Under the pieces are notes generated by a model that had not been told where the DNA came from, did not search any database, and worked only from the letters and a program-made list of their open reading frames with translations. The position numbers and the translations under genes were made by a program. From the NCBI GenBank assembly GCA_930367205.1, contig OV884015.1:2666001-2730000 (forward strand): 64,000 bases of DNA. Reading direction: 5' to 3'. Positions 24,807 to 39,193 of this stretch are shown one piece after another (within the stretch, counting starts at the first letter, position 1; each line of letters begins with the position of its first letter). The DNA comes from Acanthosoma haemorrhoidale. Taxonomy: Eukaryota > Arthropoda > Insecta > Hemiptera > Acanthosomatidae.

Positions 24807-26601
24807 GCTATATCATAGCTGGTACGTTAGCTCCTGTCCCATTATGTTCTCCTGATACCAAAACAAGAAAAATATCGTCAAAAAGTCGAATTTTTAAAAA
24901 ATGCGTATTTCATAGCTAGTACGTCAGCTTCTGCCCCATCATGTTCTCCTGATACTAAAACCAGGAAAATATCGTCAAAAAATCGAATTTTTAAAAAATG
25001 CGTATTTCATAGCTAGTACGTCAGCTCCTGCCCCATTATGTTCTCCTGATACGAAAACAACGAAAATATCGTCAAAAAGTCGAATTTTTAAAAAAATGGG
25101 TATTTCATAGCTGGCACGTTAGCTCCTGCTCTTTTATGTTCTCCTGATACTAAATCAAGGAAAATATCGTCAAAAAGTCGAATTTTTCGAAAATGCGTAT
25201 TTCATAGCTAGTACGTTAGCTCCTGCCCCATCATGTTCTCCTGATACTAAAACGAGAAAAAGATCGTCAAAAAGTTGAATTTTTAAAAAATGGGTATTTC
25301 ATAGCTGGTACGTTAGCTCCTGTCTTATTATGTTCTCCTGATACCAAAACAAAGAAAATGTCATCAAAAAGTTAAATTTTTTTAAAAAAGAGTATTTTAT
25401 AGCTGGTACGTTAGCTCCTGAACAATTATGTTCTCCTGATACGAAATCAAGAAAAATATCGTCAAAAAGTCGAATTTTTCGAAAATGCGTATTTCATAGC
25501 TAGTACATTAGCTTCTGCTCCATCATGTTCTCCTGATACTAAAACCAGGAAAATATCGTCAAAAAAATGAATTTTTAAAAAAATGCGTATTTCTTAGCTA
25601 GTACGTTAGCTCCTGCCCTATTATGTTCTCCTGATACGAAAACAAGAAAAATATCGTCAAAAAGTCGAATTTTTACAAAAATGCGTATTTAGAGCTAGTA
25701 CGTTAGCTCCTGTCCCGTTATGTTCTCCTGATACCAAAACAAAAAAAATATCGTTCAAAAGTCAAATTTTTACAAAAATGCGTATTTCATAGCTGGTACG
25801 TTAGCTCCTGCCCTATTATGTTCTCCTGATACGAAAACAAGAAAAATATCGTCAAAAAGTTGAATTTTTCAAAAATGCGTATTTCATAGCTAGTATGTTA
25901 GCTCCTGCCCTATTATGTTCTCCTGATACGAAAACAAGAAAAATATCGTCAAAAAGTTGAATTTTTCAAAAATGCGTATTTCATAGCTAGTATGTTAGCT
26001 CCTGCCCCATTATGTTCTCCTGATATGAAAATCAGGAAAATATCGTCAAAAAGTTGAATTTTTAAAAAATGGGTATTTCATAGCTGGTACGTTAGCTCCT
26101 GTCTTATTATGTTCTCCTGATACCAAAACAAAGAAAATGTCATCAAAAAGTTAAATTTTTTTAAAAAAGAGTATTTTATAGCTGGTACGTTAGCTCCTAC
26201 CCTATTATGATCTCCTGATACGAAAACCAGGAAAATATCGTCAAAAAGTCGATTTTTTAAAAAATGCGTATTTCATTGCTAGTACGTCAGCTCCTGCCCC
26301 ATTATGTTCTCCTGATACCTAAACAAGAAAATATCGTCAAAAAGTTAAATTTTTAAAAAAAATGCGTATTTCTTAGCTAGTACGTTAGCTCCTGCCTTAT
26401 TATGTTCTCCTGATACCAAAACAAAGAAAATGTCATCAAAAAGTTAAATTTTTTTAAAAAAGAGTATTTTATAGCTGGTACGTTAGCTTCTGAACAATTA
26501 TGATTTCCTCATACCAAAACAAGAAAAATATCGTCAAAAAGTCGAATTTTAAAAAAATGCGTATTTTATAGCTGGTACAATAATTCCTGCCCTATTATGT
26601 T
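24807..26601. repeat. Satellite A array, block A6 (1,795 bp, about 18 monomers)
   Basis: Enters from a type II hairpin and exits at the common A-to-B junction. A11 and A12 have exactly the same length and the same order of variants, so this block is a third copy of the A half of the 3,080-bp tandem unit, displaced by about 16.2 kb. Confidence 0.95.
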
Positions 26602-28905
26602 AATTCGTAGCTTTGATCATACGATCGTAACACGTAATATAATGAGTGCCAATGATACGGTACACTATCATATTCGACATCATTTGATGTTATATTCACT
26701 CGTGGCTTCAATCATACGATCGTATCACGTGATATAATGAGTGGCAATGATGCGGTACACTATCATATTCCACATCATTTGATGTTATGTTTACTCGTAA
26801 CTTTAATCATACGATCGTATCACGTGATTGAATGAGTGCCAATGATATGGCACACAATCAAATTCGACATTATTTGGTGTTATATTCACTCGTAACTTGA
26901 ATCAACCGATCGTATCACGTGATACAATGAGTTCAAATGATACGGTACACAATCATATTTGACATCATTTGATGTTATGTTCACTCGTAACTTGAATCAT
27001 ACGATTGTATCACGTGATACCATGAGTGCTAATGATTAGGCACACAATCATATTCGACATATTTTGATGTTATGTTCACGCAAAACTTTAATTATACGAT
27101 CATATCACGTGATTGAATGAGTGCCAATGATATGACACACAATCATATTCGACATCATTTGATGTTATATTCACTCGTAACTTGAATCATACGATTGTAT
27201 CACGTGATACAATGAGTGCTAATAATACAGCACACAATCATATTCGACATCATTTGATGTTATATTCACTCGTAACTTGAATCATACGACCGTATCACGT
27301 GATTGAATGAATGCCAATGATATGGCACACAATCATATTCGACATCATTTGATGTTATATTCACTGGTACCACGAATCATACGATCGTATCACGTGATAC
27401 CATGAGTGCTAATGATTAGGCACACTATCTTATTCGACATATTTTGATGTTATGTTCACGCAAAACTTTAATTATACGATCATATCACGTGATTGAATGA
27501 GTGCCAATGATTAAGCACACTATCTTATTCGACATCATTTGATGTTATATTCACTCGTATTTTTAATCATACGATCATATCACGTGATAGAATGAGTGCC
27601 AATGATACAGCACACAATTATATTCGACATCATTCATGTTATATTCAATCGTAACATAAATCATACTATCGTATCACGTGATACAATCATATTAATAAGT
27701 TAACAATCATATTCGACATCATTTGATGTTATATTTACTCGTAACTTTTCTCATACGATCGTATCACGTGAAACAATGAGTGCTAATGATACATTATACA
27801 ATCATATTCAACATCATTTGATGTTATCTTCACTCGTAACTTTCATCATACGATCGTATCACGTGATACAATGAGTGCCAATGATACGGTACACTATCAT
27901 ATTCGACATCATTTGATGTTAAATTCAGTCGTGGCTTCAATCATACGATCGTATCACGTGATATAATGAGTGCCAATGATACAGCACACAATCATATTCG
28001 ACATCATTTGATGTTATATTCACTCGTAACTTGAATCATACGATTGTATCACGTGATACAATGAGTGCTAATGATACAGCACACAATCATATTCGACATC
28101 ATTTGATGTTATATTCACTCGTAACTTGAATCATACGACCGTATCACGTGATTGAATGAATGCCAATGATATGGCACACAATCATATTCGACATCATTTG
28201 ATGTTATGTTCACGCGAAACTTTAATCATACAATCATATCACGTGATTGAATGAATGCCAATGATATGGCACACAATCATATTCGACATCATTTGATGTA
28301 ATATTCACTCGTAACTTGAATCATACGATTGTATCACGTGATACAATGAGTTCAAATGATACGGTACACAATCATATTCCACATCATTTGATGTTATGTT
28401 TACTCGTAACTTTAATTATACGATCATATCACGTGATTGAATGAGTGCCAATGATATGACACACAATCATATTCGACATCATTTGATGTAATATTCACTC
28501 GTAACTTGAATCATACGATTGTATCACGTGATACAATGAGTGCCAATGATATGGCACACAATCAAATTCGACATTATTTGGTGTTATATTCACTCGTAAC
28601 TTGAATCACTCGATCGTATCACGTGATACAATGAGTTCAAATGATACGGTACACAATCATATTTTACATCATTTGATGTTATGTTCACTCGTGACTTGAA
28701 TCATACGATCGTATCACGTGATACAATGAGTGATAATGATTAGGCACACTATCATATTCGACATATTTTGATGTTATGTTCACGCGAAACTTTAATTATA
28801 CGATCATATCACGTGATTGAATGAGTGCCAATGATATGACACACAATCATATTCGACATCATTTGATGTTATATTCACTCGTAACTTTATTCATACGATC
28901 GTATG
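26602..28905. repeat. Satellite B array, block B6 (about 24 monomers)
   Basis: A mosaic block. Up to about 27.5 kb it follows the B5/B9/B11 order of variants. From about 27,510 it switches to the B2 order at an offset of 18,301 bp and keeps it to the type I palindrome at 28892-28905. The switch lies within one monomer, around gtgccaatgattaagcac, and looks like a recombination point between two B lineages. Confidence 0.94.
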
Positions 28906-31900
28906 ATCTTTAACGTTAGCTCTTGCCCTATTATTTTCTCCTGATACCAAAACAAAGAAAACATCTTTAAAAAGTCGAATATTAACAAAAATGCGTATTT
29001 CATAGCTAGTATGTTAGCTCCTGCCCCATTATGTTCTCCTGATACCTGAACAAGAAAATATCGTCAAAAAGTTGAATTTTTAAAAAAATGCGTATTTCTT
29101 AGCTAGTACGTTAGCTCCTGCCTTATTATGTTCTCCTGATACCAAAACAAAGAAAATGTCATCAAAAAGTTAAATTTTTTTAAAAAAGAGTATTTTATAG
29201 CTGGTACGTTAGCTCCTGAACAATTATGTTCTCCTGATACGAAATCAAGAAAAATATCGTCAAAAAGTCGAATTTTTCGAAAATGCGTATTTCATAGCTA
29301 GTACGTTAGCTTCTGCCCCATCATGTGCTCCTGATACTAAAACCAGGAAAATATCGTCAAAAAAATGAATTTTTAAAAAAATGCGTATTTCTTAGCTAGT
29401 ACGTTAGCTCCTGCCTTATTATGTTCTCCTGATACCAAAACAAAGAAAATGTCATCAAAAAGTTAAATTTTTTTAAAAAAGAGTATTTTATAGCTGGTAC
29501 GTCAGCTCCTGCCCTATTATATTCTCCTGATACGAAAACAAGACAAATATCGTCAAAAAGACAAATTTTTACAAAAATGCGTATTTAGAGCTAGTACGTT
29601 AGCTCCTGTCCCATTATGTTCTCCTGATACCAAAACAAGGAAAATATCGTCAAAAAGTCGAATTTTTAAAAAATGCGTATTTCATAGCTAGTACGTCAGC
29701 TCCTGCCCCATTATGTTCTCCTGATACGAAAACAACAAAAATATCGTCAAAAAGTTGAATTTTTAAAAAAATGGGTATTTCATAGCTGGCACGTTAGCTC
29801 CTGCTCTTTTATGTTCTCCTGATACCAAAACAAAGAAAATATCGTCTAAAATTCAAATTTTTACAAAAATGCGTTTTTTATAGCTGGTACGTTACCTCCT
29901 ACCCTATTATGTTCTCCTGATACGAAAACCAGGAAAATATCGTCAAAAAGTCGATTTTTCGAAAATGCGTATTTCATAGCTAGTACGTCAGCTCCTGCCC
30001 CATTATGTTCTCCTGATACCAAAACAAAGAAAATATCGTCTAAAAGTTGAATTTTTAAAAAAAATGCGTATTTCTTAGCTAGTACGTTAGCTCCTGCCTT
30101 ATTATGTTCTCCTGATACCAAAACAAAGAAAATGTCATCAAAAAGTTAAATTTTTTTAAAAAAGAGTATTTTATAGCTGGTACGTCAGCTCCTGCCCTAT
30201 TATGTTCTCCTGATACGAAAACAAGACAAATATCGTCAAAAAGTCAAATTTTTACAAAAATGCGTTTTTTATAGCTGGTACGTTACCTCCTACCCTATTA
30301 TGTTCTCCTGATACGAAAACCAGGAAAATATCGTCAAAAAGTCGATTTTTCGAAAATGCGTATTTCATAGCTAGTACGTCAGCTCCTGCCCCATTATATT
30401 CTCCTGATACCTGAACAAGAAAATATCGTCAAAAAGTTGAATTTTTAAAAAAATGCGTATTTCTTAGCTAGTACGTTAGCTCCTGCCTTATTATGTTCTC
30501 CTGATACCAAAACAAAGAAAATGTCATCAAAAAGTTAAATTTTTTTAAAAAAGAGTATTTTATAGCTGGTACGTTAGCTCCTGAACAATTATGTTCTCCT
30601 GATACGAAGTCAAGAAAAATATCGTCAAAAAGTCGAATTTTTCGAAAATGCGTATTTCATAGCTAGTACGTTAGCTTCTGCCCCATCATGTGCTCCTGAT
30701 ACTAAAACCAGGAAAATATCGTCAAAAAAATGAATTTTTAAAAAAATGCGTATTTCTTAGCTAGTACGTTAGCTCCTGCCTTATTATGTTCTCCTGATAC
30801 CAAAACAAAGAAAATGTCATCAAAAAGTTAAATTTTTTTAAAAAAGAGTATTTTATAGCTGGTACGTCAGCTCCTGCCCTATTATATTCTCCTGATACGA
30901 AAACAAGACAAATATCGTCAAAAAGACAAATTTTTACAAAAATGCGTATTTAGAGCTAGTACGTTAGCTCCTGTCCCATTATGTTCTCCTGATACCAAAA
31001 CAAGGAAAATATCGTCAAAAAGTCGAATTTTTAAAAAATGCGTATTTCATAGCTAGTACGTCAGCTCCTGCCCCATTATGTTCTCCTGATACGAAAACAA
31101 CAAAAATATCGTCAAAAAGTCGAATTTTTAAAAAAATGGGTATTTCATAGCTGGCACGTTAGCTCCTGCTCTTTTATGTTCTCCTGATACCAAAACAAAG
31201 AAAATATCGTCTAAAATTCAAATTTTTACAAAAATGCGTTTTTTATAGCTGGTACGTTAGCTCCTACCCTATTATGTTCTCCTGATACGAAAACCAGAAA
31301 AATATCGCCAAATAAGTCGATGTTTTAAAAAATGCGTATTTCATAGCTAGTACGGCAGCTCCTGCCCCATTATGTTCTCCTGATACCTAAACAAGAAAAT
31401 ATCGTCAAAAAGTTGAATTTTTAAAAAAAATGCGTATTTCTTAGCTAGTACGTTAGCTCCTGCCTTATTATGTTCTCCTGATACCAAAACAAAGAAAATG
31501 TCATCAAAAAGTTAAATTTTTTTAAAAAAGAGTATTTTATAGCTGGTACGTCAGCTCCTGCCCTATTATGTTCTCCTGATACGAAAACAAGACAAATATC
31601 GTCAAAAAGTCAAATTTTTACAAAAATGCGTATTTAGAGCTAGTACGTTAGCTCCTGTCCCATTATGTTCTCCTGATACCAAAACAAGGAAAATATCGTC
31701 AAAAAGTCGAATTTTTAAAAAATGCGTATTTCATAGCTAGTACGTCAGCTCCTGCCCCATTATGTTCTCCTGATACGAAAACAACAAAAATATCGTCAAA
31801 AAGTCGAATTTTTAAAAAAATGGGTATTTCATAGCTGGCACGTTAGCTCCTGCTCTTTTATGTTCTCCTGATACCAAAACAAAGAAAATATCGTCTAAAA

Positions 31901-32841
31901 TTCAAATTTTTACAAAAATGCGTTTTTTATAGCTGGTACGTTACCTCCTACCCTATTATGTTCTCCTGATACGAAAACCAGGAAAATATCGTCAAAAAGT
32001 CGATTTTTCGAAAATGCGTATTTCATAGCTAGTACGTCAGCTCCTGCCCCATTATGTTCTCCTGATACCAAAACAAAGAAAATATCGTCTAAAAGTTGAA
32101 TTTTTAAAAAAAAATGCGTATTTCTTAGCTAGTACGTTAGCTCCTGCCTTATTATGTTCTCCTGATACCAAAACAAAGAAAATGTCATCAAAAAGTTAAA
32201 TTTTTTTAAAAAAGAGTATTTTATAGCTGGTACGTCAGCTCCTGCCCTATTATGTTCTCCTGATACGAAAACAAGACAAATATCGTCAAAAAGTCAAATT
32301 TTTACAAAAATGCGTTTTTTATAGCTGGTACGTTACCTCCTACCCTATTATGTTCTCCTGATACGAAAACCAGGAAAATATCGTCAAAAAGTCGATTTTT
32401 CGAAAATGCGTATTTCATAGCTAGTACGTCAGCTCCTGCCCCATTATTTTCTCCTGATACCAAAACAAAGAAAATATCGTCTAAAATTCAAATTTTTACA
32501 AAAATGCGTTTTTTATAGCTGGTACGTTAGCTCCTACCCTATTATGTTCTCCTGATACGAAAACCAGAAAAATATCGTCAAATAAGTCGATTTTTTAAAA
32601 AATGCGTATTTCATAGCTAGTACGGCAGCTCCTGTCCCATTATGTTCTCCTGATACCTAAACAAGAAAATATCGTCAAAAAGTTGAATTTTTAAAAAAAA
32701 TGCGTATTTCTTAGCTAGTACGTTAGCTTCTGAACAATTGTGATTTCCTCATACCAAAACAAGAAAAATATCGTCAAAAAGTCGAATTTTAAAAAAATGC
32801 GTATTTTATAGCTGGTACAATAATTCCTGCCCTATTATGTT
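28906..32841. repeat. Satellite A array, block A7 (about 40 monomers)
   Basis: A shorter copy of A3. The offset falls from 18,301 to 16,740 to 14,788 to 14,691 bp along the block, in steps of 1,561, 1,952 and 97 bp. These correspond to 16, 20 and 1 monomers absent here. The run of A near 32106 is one base longer than in the matching A3 copy. It ends at the common A-to-B junction at 32842. Confidence 0.95.
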
Positions 32842-33441
32842 AATTCGTAGCTTTGATCATACGATCGTATCACGTAATATAATGAGTGCCAATGATACGG
32901 TACACTATCATATTCGACATCATTTGATGTTATATTCACTCGTGGCTTCAATCATACGATCGTATCACGTGATATAATGAGTGGCAATGATGCGGTACAC
33001 AATCATATTCAACATCATTTGATGTTATGTTTACTCGTAACTTTAATCATACGATCGTATCACGTGATTGAATGAGTGCCAATGATATGGCACACAATCA
33101 AATTCGACATTATTTGGTGTTATATTCACTCGTAACTTGAATCACACGATCGTATCACGTGATACAATGAGTTCAAATGATACGGTACACAATCATATTC
33201 GACATCATTTGATGTCATATTCACTCGTAACTTGAATCATACGATTGTATCACGTGATACAATGAGTGCTAATGATACAGCACACAATCATATTCGACAT
33301 CATTTGATGTTATATTCACTCGTAACTTGAATCATACGATCGTATCACGTGATACAATAAGTGCAAATGATACGGCACACTATCATATTTGACATCATTT
33401 GATGTCATATTCACTCGTAACTTTATTCATACGATCGTATG
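32842..33441. repeat. Satellite B array, block B7 (600 bp, about 6.3 monomers)
   Basis: Copy of B3, equal in length, offset 14,691 bp. It ends at a type I palindrome (33428-33441). Confidence 0.95.
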
Positions 33442-34544
33442 ATCTTTAACGTTAGCTCTTGCCCTATTATGTTCTCCTGATACCAAAACAAAGAAAACAT
33501 CTTTAAAAAGTCGAATATTAACAAAAATGCGTATTTCATAGCTAGTATGTTAGCTCCTGCCCCATTATGTTCTCCTGATACCTGAACAAGAAAATATCGT
33601 CAAAAAGTTAAATTTTTAAAAAAATGCGTATTTCTTAGCTAGTACGTTAGCTCCTGCCTTATTATGTTCTCCTGATACCAAAACAAAGAAAATGTCATAA
33701 AAAAGTTAAATTTTTTTAAAAAAGAGTATTTTATAGCTGGTACGTCAGCTCCTGCCCTATTATGTTCTCCTGATACGAAAACAAGACAAATATCGTCAAA
33801 AAGTCAAATTTTTACAAAAATGCGTATTTAGAGCTAGTACGTTAGCTCCTGTCCCGTTATGTTCTCCTGATACCAAAACAAAAAAAATATCGTCAAAAAG
33901 TTGAATTTTAAAAAAATGGGTATTTCATAGCTGGTACGTTAGCTCCAGTCCCATTATGTTCTCCTGATACCAAAACAAGGAAAATATCGTCAAAAAGTCG
34001 AATTTTTAAAAAATGCGTATTTCATAGCTAGTACGTCAGCTTCTGCCCCATCATGTTCTCCTGATACTAAAACCAGGAAAATATCGTCAAAAAGTCGAAT
34101 TTTTAAAAAATGCGTATTTCATAGCTAGTACGTCAGCTTCTGCCCCATCATGTTCTCCTGATACTAAAACCAGGAAAATATCGTCAAAAAGTCGATTTTT
34201 TAAAAAATGCGTATTTCATAGCTAGTACGTCAGCTCCTGCCCCATTATGTTCTCCTGATACCTAAACAAGAAAATATCGTCAAAAAGTTGAATTTTTAAA
34301 AAAAATGCGTATTTCTTAGCTAGTACGTTAGCTCCTGCCTTATTATGTTCTCCTGATACCAAAACAAAGAAAATGTCATCAAAAAGTTAAATTTTTTTAA
34401 AAAAGAGTATTTTATAGCTGGTACGTTAGCTTCTGAACAATTATGATTTCCTCATACCAAAACAAGAAAAATATCGTCAAAAAGTCGAATTTTAAAAAAA
34501 TGCGTATTTTATAGCTGGTACAATAATTCCTGCCCTATTATGTT
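33442..34544. repeat. Satellite A array, block A8 (1,103 bp, about 11 monomers)
   Basis: Second of the three 1,103-bp A blocks (with A4 and A10). It includes the aaaatgtcataaaaaag variant (lost TCATC), shared by all three. Confidence 0.95.
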
Positions 34545-35353
34545 AATTCGTAGCTTTGATCATACGATCGTATCACGTGATATAATGAGTGGCAATGATG
34601 CGGTACACTATCATATTCCACATCATTTGATGTTATGTTTACTCGTAACTTTAATCATACGATCGTATCACGTGATTGAATGAGTGCCAATGATATGGCA
34701 CACAATCAAATTCGACATTATTTGGTGTTATATTCACTCGTAACTTGAATCAACCGATCGTATCACGTGATACAATGAGTTCAAATGATACGGTACACAA
34801 TCATATTTGACATCATTTGATGTTATGTTCACTCGTAACTTGAATCATACGATTGTATCACGTGATACCATGAGTGCTAATGATTAGGCACACAATCATA
34901 TTCGACATATTTTGATGTTATGTTCACGCAAAACTTTAATTATACGATCATATCACGTGATTGAATGAGTGCCAATGATATGACACACAATCATATTCAA
35001 CATCATTTGATGTTATATTCACTCGTAACTTGAATCATACGATTGTATCACGTGATACAATGAGTGCCAATGATACAGCACACAATTATATTCGACATCA
35101 TTCATGTTATATTCATTCGTAACTTAAATCATACAATCGTATCACGTGATACAATAAGTTCAAATGATGCGGTACACAATCATATTCGACATCATTTGAT
35201 GTTATATTTACTCGTAACTTTTCTCATACGATCGTATCACGTGAAACGATGAGTGCTAATGATACATTATACAATCATATTCAACATCATTTGATGTTAT
35301 CTTCACTCGTAACTTTCATCATACGATCGTATCACGTGATACAATGAGTGCCA
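34545..35353. repeat. Satellite B array, block B8 (809 bp, about 8.5 monomers)
   Basis: Copy of B4 at an offset of 14,691 bp, ending in a type II hairpin (35351-35369). It shares the monomer with catacaatcg, a CpG-to-CpA change in the ATACGATCGTAT palindrome, and the variant acatcattcatgttat that destroys the third dyad. Confidence 0.95.
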
Positions 35354-38118
35354 GCTATATCATAGCTGGTACGTTAGCTCCTGTCCCATTATGTTCTCCT
35401 GATACCAAAACAAGAAAAATATCGTCAAAAAGTCGAATTTTTTAAAAATGCGTATTTCATAGCTAGTACGTCAGCTTCTGCCCCATCATGTTCTCCTGAT
35501 ACTAAAACCAGGAAAATATCGTCAAAAAATCGAATTTTTAAAAAATGCGTATTTCATAGCTAGTACGTCAGCTCCTGCCCCATTATGTTCTCCTGATACG
35601 AAAACAACGAAAATATCGTCAAAAAGTCGAATTTTTAAAAAAATGGGTATTTCATAGCTGGCACGTTAGCTCCTGCTCTTTTATGTTCTCCTGATACTAA
35701 ATCAAGGAAAATATCGTCAAAAAGTCGAATTTTTCGAAAATGCGTATTTCATAGCTAGTACGTTAGCTCCTGCCCCATCATGTTCTCCTGATACTAAAAC
35801 GAGAAAAAGATCGTCAAAAAGTTGAATTTTTAAAAAATGGGTATTTCATAGCTGGTACGTTAGCTCCTGTCTTATTATGTTCTCCTGATACCAAAACAAA
35901 GAAAATGTCATCAAAAAGTTAAATTTTTTTAAAAAAGAGTATTTTATAGCTGGTACGTTAGCTCCTGAACAATTATGTTCTCCTGATACGAAATCAAGAA
36001 AAATATCGTCAAAAAGTCGAATTTTTCGAAAATGCGTATTTCTTAGCTAGTACGTTAGCTTCTGCTCCATCATGTTCTCCTGATACTAAAACCAGGAAAA
36101 TATCGTCAAAAAAATGAATTTTTTAAAAAATGCGTATTTCTTAGCTAGTACGTTAGCTCCTGCCCTATTATGTTCTCCTGATACGAAAACAAGAAAAATA
36201 TCGTCAAAAAGTCGAATTTTTACAAAAATGCGTATTTAGAGCTAGTACGTTAGCTCCTGTCCCGTTATGTTCTCCTGATACCAAAACAAAAAAAATATCG
36301 TTCAAATGTCAAATTTTTACAAAAATGCGTATTTCATAGCTGGTACGTTAGCTCCTGCCCTATTATGTTCTCCTGATACGAAAACAAGAAAAATATCGTC
36401 AAAAAGTTGAATTTTTCAAAAATGCGTATTTCATAGCTAGTATGTTAGCTCCTGCCCTATTATGTTCTCCTGATACGAAAACAAGAAAAATATCGTCAAA
36501 AAGTTGAATTTTTCAAAAATGCGTATTTCATAGCTAGTATGTTAGCTCCTGCCCCATCATGTTCTCCTGATATGAAAATCAGGAAAATATCGTCAAAAAG
36601 TTGAATTTTTAAAAAATGGGTATTTCATAGCTGGTACGTTAGCTCCAGTCCCATTATGTTCTCCTGATACCAAAACAAGGAAAATATCGTCAAAAAGTCG
36701 AATTTTTAAAAAATGCGTATTTTATAGCTAGTACGTCAGCTTCTGCCCCATCATGTTCTCCTGATACTAAAACCAGGAAAATATCGTCAAAAAGTCGAAT
36801 TTTTAAAAAATGCGTATTCATAGCTAGTACGTCAGCTCCTGCCCCATTATGTTCTCCTGATACGAAAACAACGAAAATATCGTCAAAAAGTCGAATTTTT
36901 ATAAAAATGGGTATTTCATTACTGGCACGTTAGCTCCTGCTATTTTATGTTCTCCTGATACTAAATCAAAGAAAATATCGTCAAAAAGTCGAATTTTTCG
37001 AAAATGCGTATTTCATAGCTAGTACGTTAGCTTCTGCCCTATTATGTTCTCCTGATACGAAAACAAGAAAAATATCGTCAAAAAGTCGAATTTTTACAAA
37101 AATGCGTATTTAGAGATAGTACGTTAGCTCCTGTCCCGTTATGTTCCCCTGATACCAAAACAAAAAAAATATCGTTCAAAAGTCAAATTTTTACAAAAAT
37201 GCGTATATCATAGCTGGTACGTTAGCTTCTGCCCTATTATGTTCTCCTGATACGAAAACAAGAAAAATATCGTCAAAAAGTTGAATTTTTCAAAAATGCG
37301 TATTTCATAGCTAGTATGTTAGCTCCTGCCCCATTATGTTCTCCTGATATGAAAATCAGGAAAATATCGTCAAAAAGTTGAATTTTTAAAAAATGGGTAT
37401 TTCATAGCTGGTACGTTAGCTCCTGTCCTATTATGTTCTCCTGATACCAAAACAAGAAAATATCGTCAAAAAGTCGAATTTTTAAAAAATGCGTATTTCA
37501 TAGCTAGTACGTCAGCTTCTGCCCCATCATGTTCTCCTGATACTAAAACCAGGAAAATATCGTCAAAAAGTCGAATTTTTAAAAAATGCGTATTTCATAG
37601 CTAGTACGTCAGCTCCTGTCCCATTATGTTCTCCTGATACCAAAACAAAGAAAATATCGTCTAAAATTCAAATTTTTACAAAAATGCGTTTTTTATAGCT
37701 GGTACGTTAGCTCCTACCCTATTATGATCTCCTGATACGAAAACCAGGAAAATATCGTCAAAAAGTCGATTTTTTAAAAAATGCGTATTTCATAGCTAGT
37801 ACGTCAGCTCCTGCCCCATTATGTTCTCCTGATACCTAAACAAGAAAATATCGTCAAAAAGTTGAATTTTTAAAAAAAATGCGTATTTCTTAGCTAGTAC
37901 GTTAGCTCCTGCCTTATTATGTTCTCCTGATACCAAAACAAAGAAAATGTCATCAAAAAGTTAAATTTTTTTAAAAAAGAGTATTTTATAGCTGGTACGT
38001 TAGCTTCTGAACAATTATGATTTCCTCATACCAAAACAAGAAAAATATCGTCAAAAAGTCGAATTTTAAAAAAATGCGTATTTTATAGCTGGTACAATAA
38101 TTCCTGCCCTATTATGTT
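35354..38118. repeat. Satellite A array, block A9 (2,765 bp, about 28 monomers)
   Basis: Copy of A5, equal in length, offset 14,691 bp. It has the same private variants, for example gtatttcattactggcacg (lost tagctgg) and gttcccctgatacc. Confidence 0.95.
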
Positions 38119-39193
38119 AATTCGTAGCTTTGATCATACGATCGTAACACGTAATATAATGAGTGCCAATGATACGGTACACTATCATATTCGACATCAT
38201 TTGATGTTATATTCACTCGTGGCTTCAATCATACGATCGTATCACGTGATATAATGAGTGGCAATGATGCGGTACACTATCATATTCCACATCATTTGAT
38301 GTTATGTTTACTCGTAACTTTAATCATACGATCGTATCACGTGATTGAATGAGTGCCAATGATATGGCACACAATCAAATTCGACATTATTTGGTGTTAT
38401 GTTCACTCGTAACTTGAATCAACCGATCGTATCACGTGATACAATGAGTTCAAATGATACGGTACACAATCATATTTGACATCATTTGATGTTATGTTCA
38501 CTCGTAACTTGAATCATACGATTGTATCACGTGATACCATGAGTGCTAATGATTAGGCACACAATCATATTCGACATATTTTGATGTTATGTTCACGCAA
38601 AACTTTAATTATACGATCATATCACGTGATTGAATGAGTGCCAATGATATGACACACAATCATATTCGACATCATTTGATGTTATATTCACTCGTAACTT
38701 GAATCATACGATTGTATCACGTGATACAATGAGTGCTAATAATACAGCACACAATCATATTCGACATCATTTGATGTTATATTCACTCGTAACTTGAATC
38801 ATACGACCGTATCACGTGATTGAATGAATGCCAATGATATGGCACACAATCATATTCGACATCATTTGATGTTATATTCACTGGTACCACGAATCATACG
38901 ATCGTATCACGTGATACCATGAGTGCTAATGATTAGGCACACTATCTTATTCGACATCATTTGATGTTATGTTCACTCGTAACTTGAATCATACGATTGT
39001 ATCACGTGATACAATAAGTTTAAATGATACGGTAAACAATCATATTCGACATCATTTGATGTTATATCCATCCCAAACTTTAATCATACGATCGTATCAC
39101 GTGATACAATAAGTGCAAATGATACGGCACACTATCATATTTGACATCATTTGATGTCATATTCACTCGTAACTTTATTCATACGATCGTATG
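38119..39193. repeat. Satellite B array, block B9 (about 11 monomers)
   Basis: The left part matches B5 with one extra monomer (gtgctaataatacagcac, about 38.73 kb). Near 39.1 kb it switches to the B7/B3 ending (gtgcaaatgatacggcac) and finishes at a type I palindrome (39180-39193). This is a second mosaic B block, and it marks the right edge of the large 9-24 / 27.5-39 kb duplication. Confidence 0.94.

Larger units (their letters stand above)
9200..39105. repeat. Large duplication: about 9.2-24.3 kb repeated at about 27.5-39.1 kb
   Basis: Both regions show the same block order (B, long A, 600-bp B, 1,103-bp A, 809-bp B, 2,765-bp A, B). The offset steps through 18,301, 16,740, 14,788, 14,691 and 14,786 bp, each step being a whole number of monomers. 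The first copy is about 15 kb and the second about 11.6 kb. The coordinates cover both copies and the 3-kb stretch between them. Confidence 0.9.
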
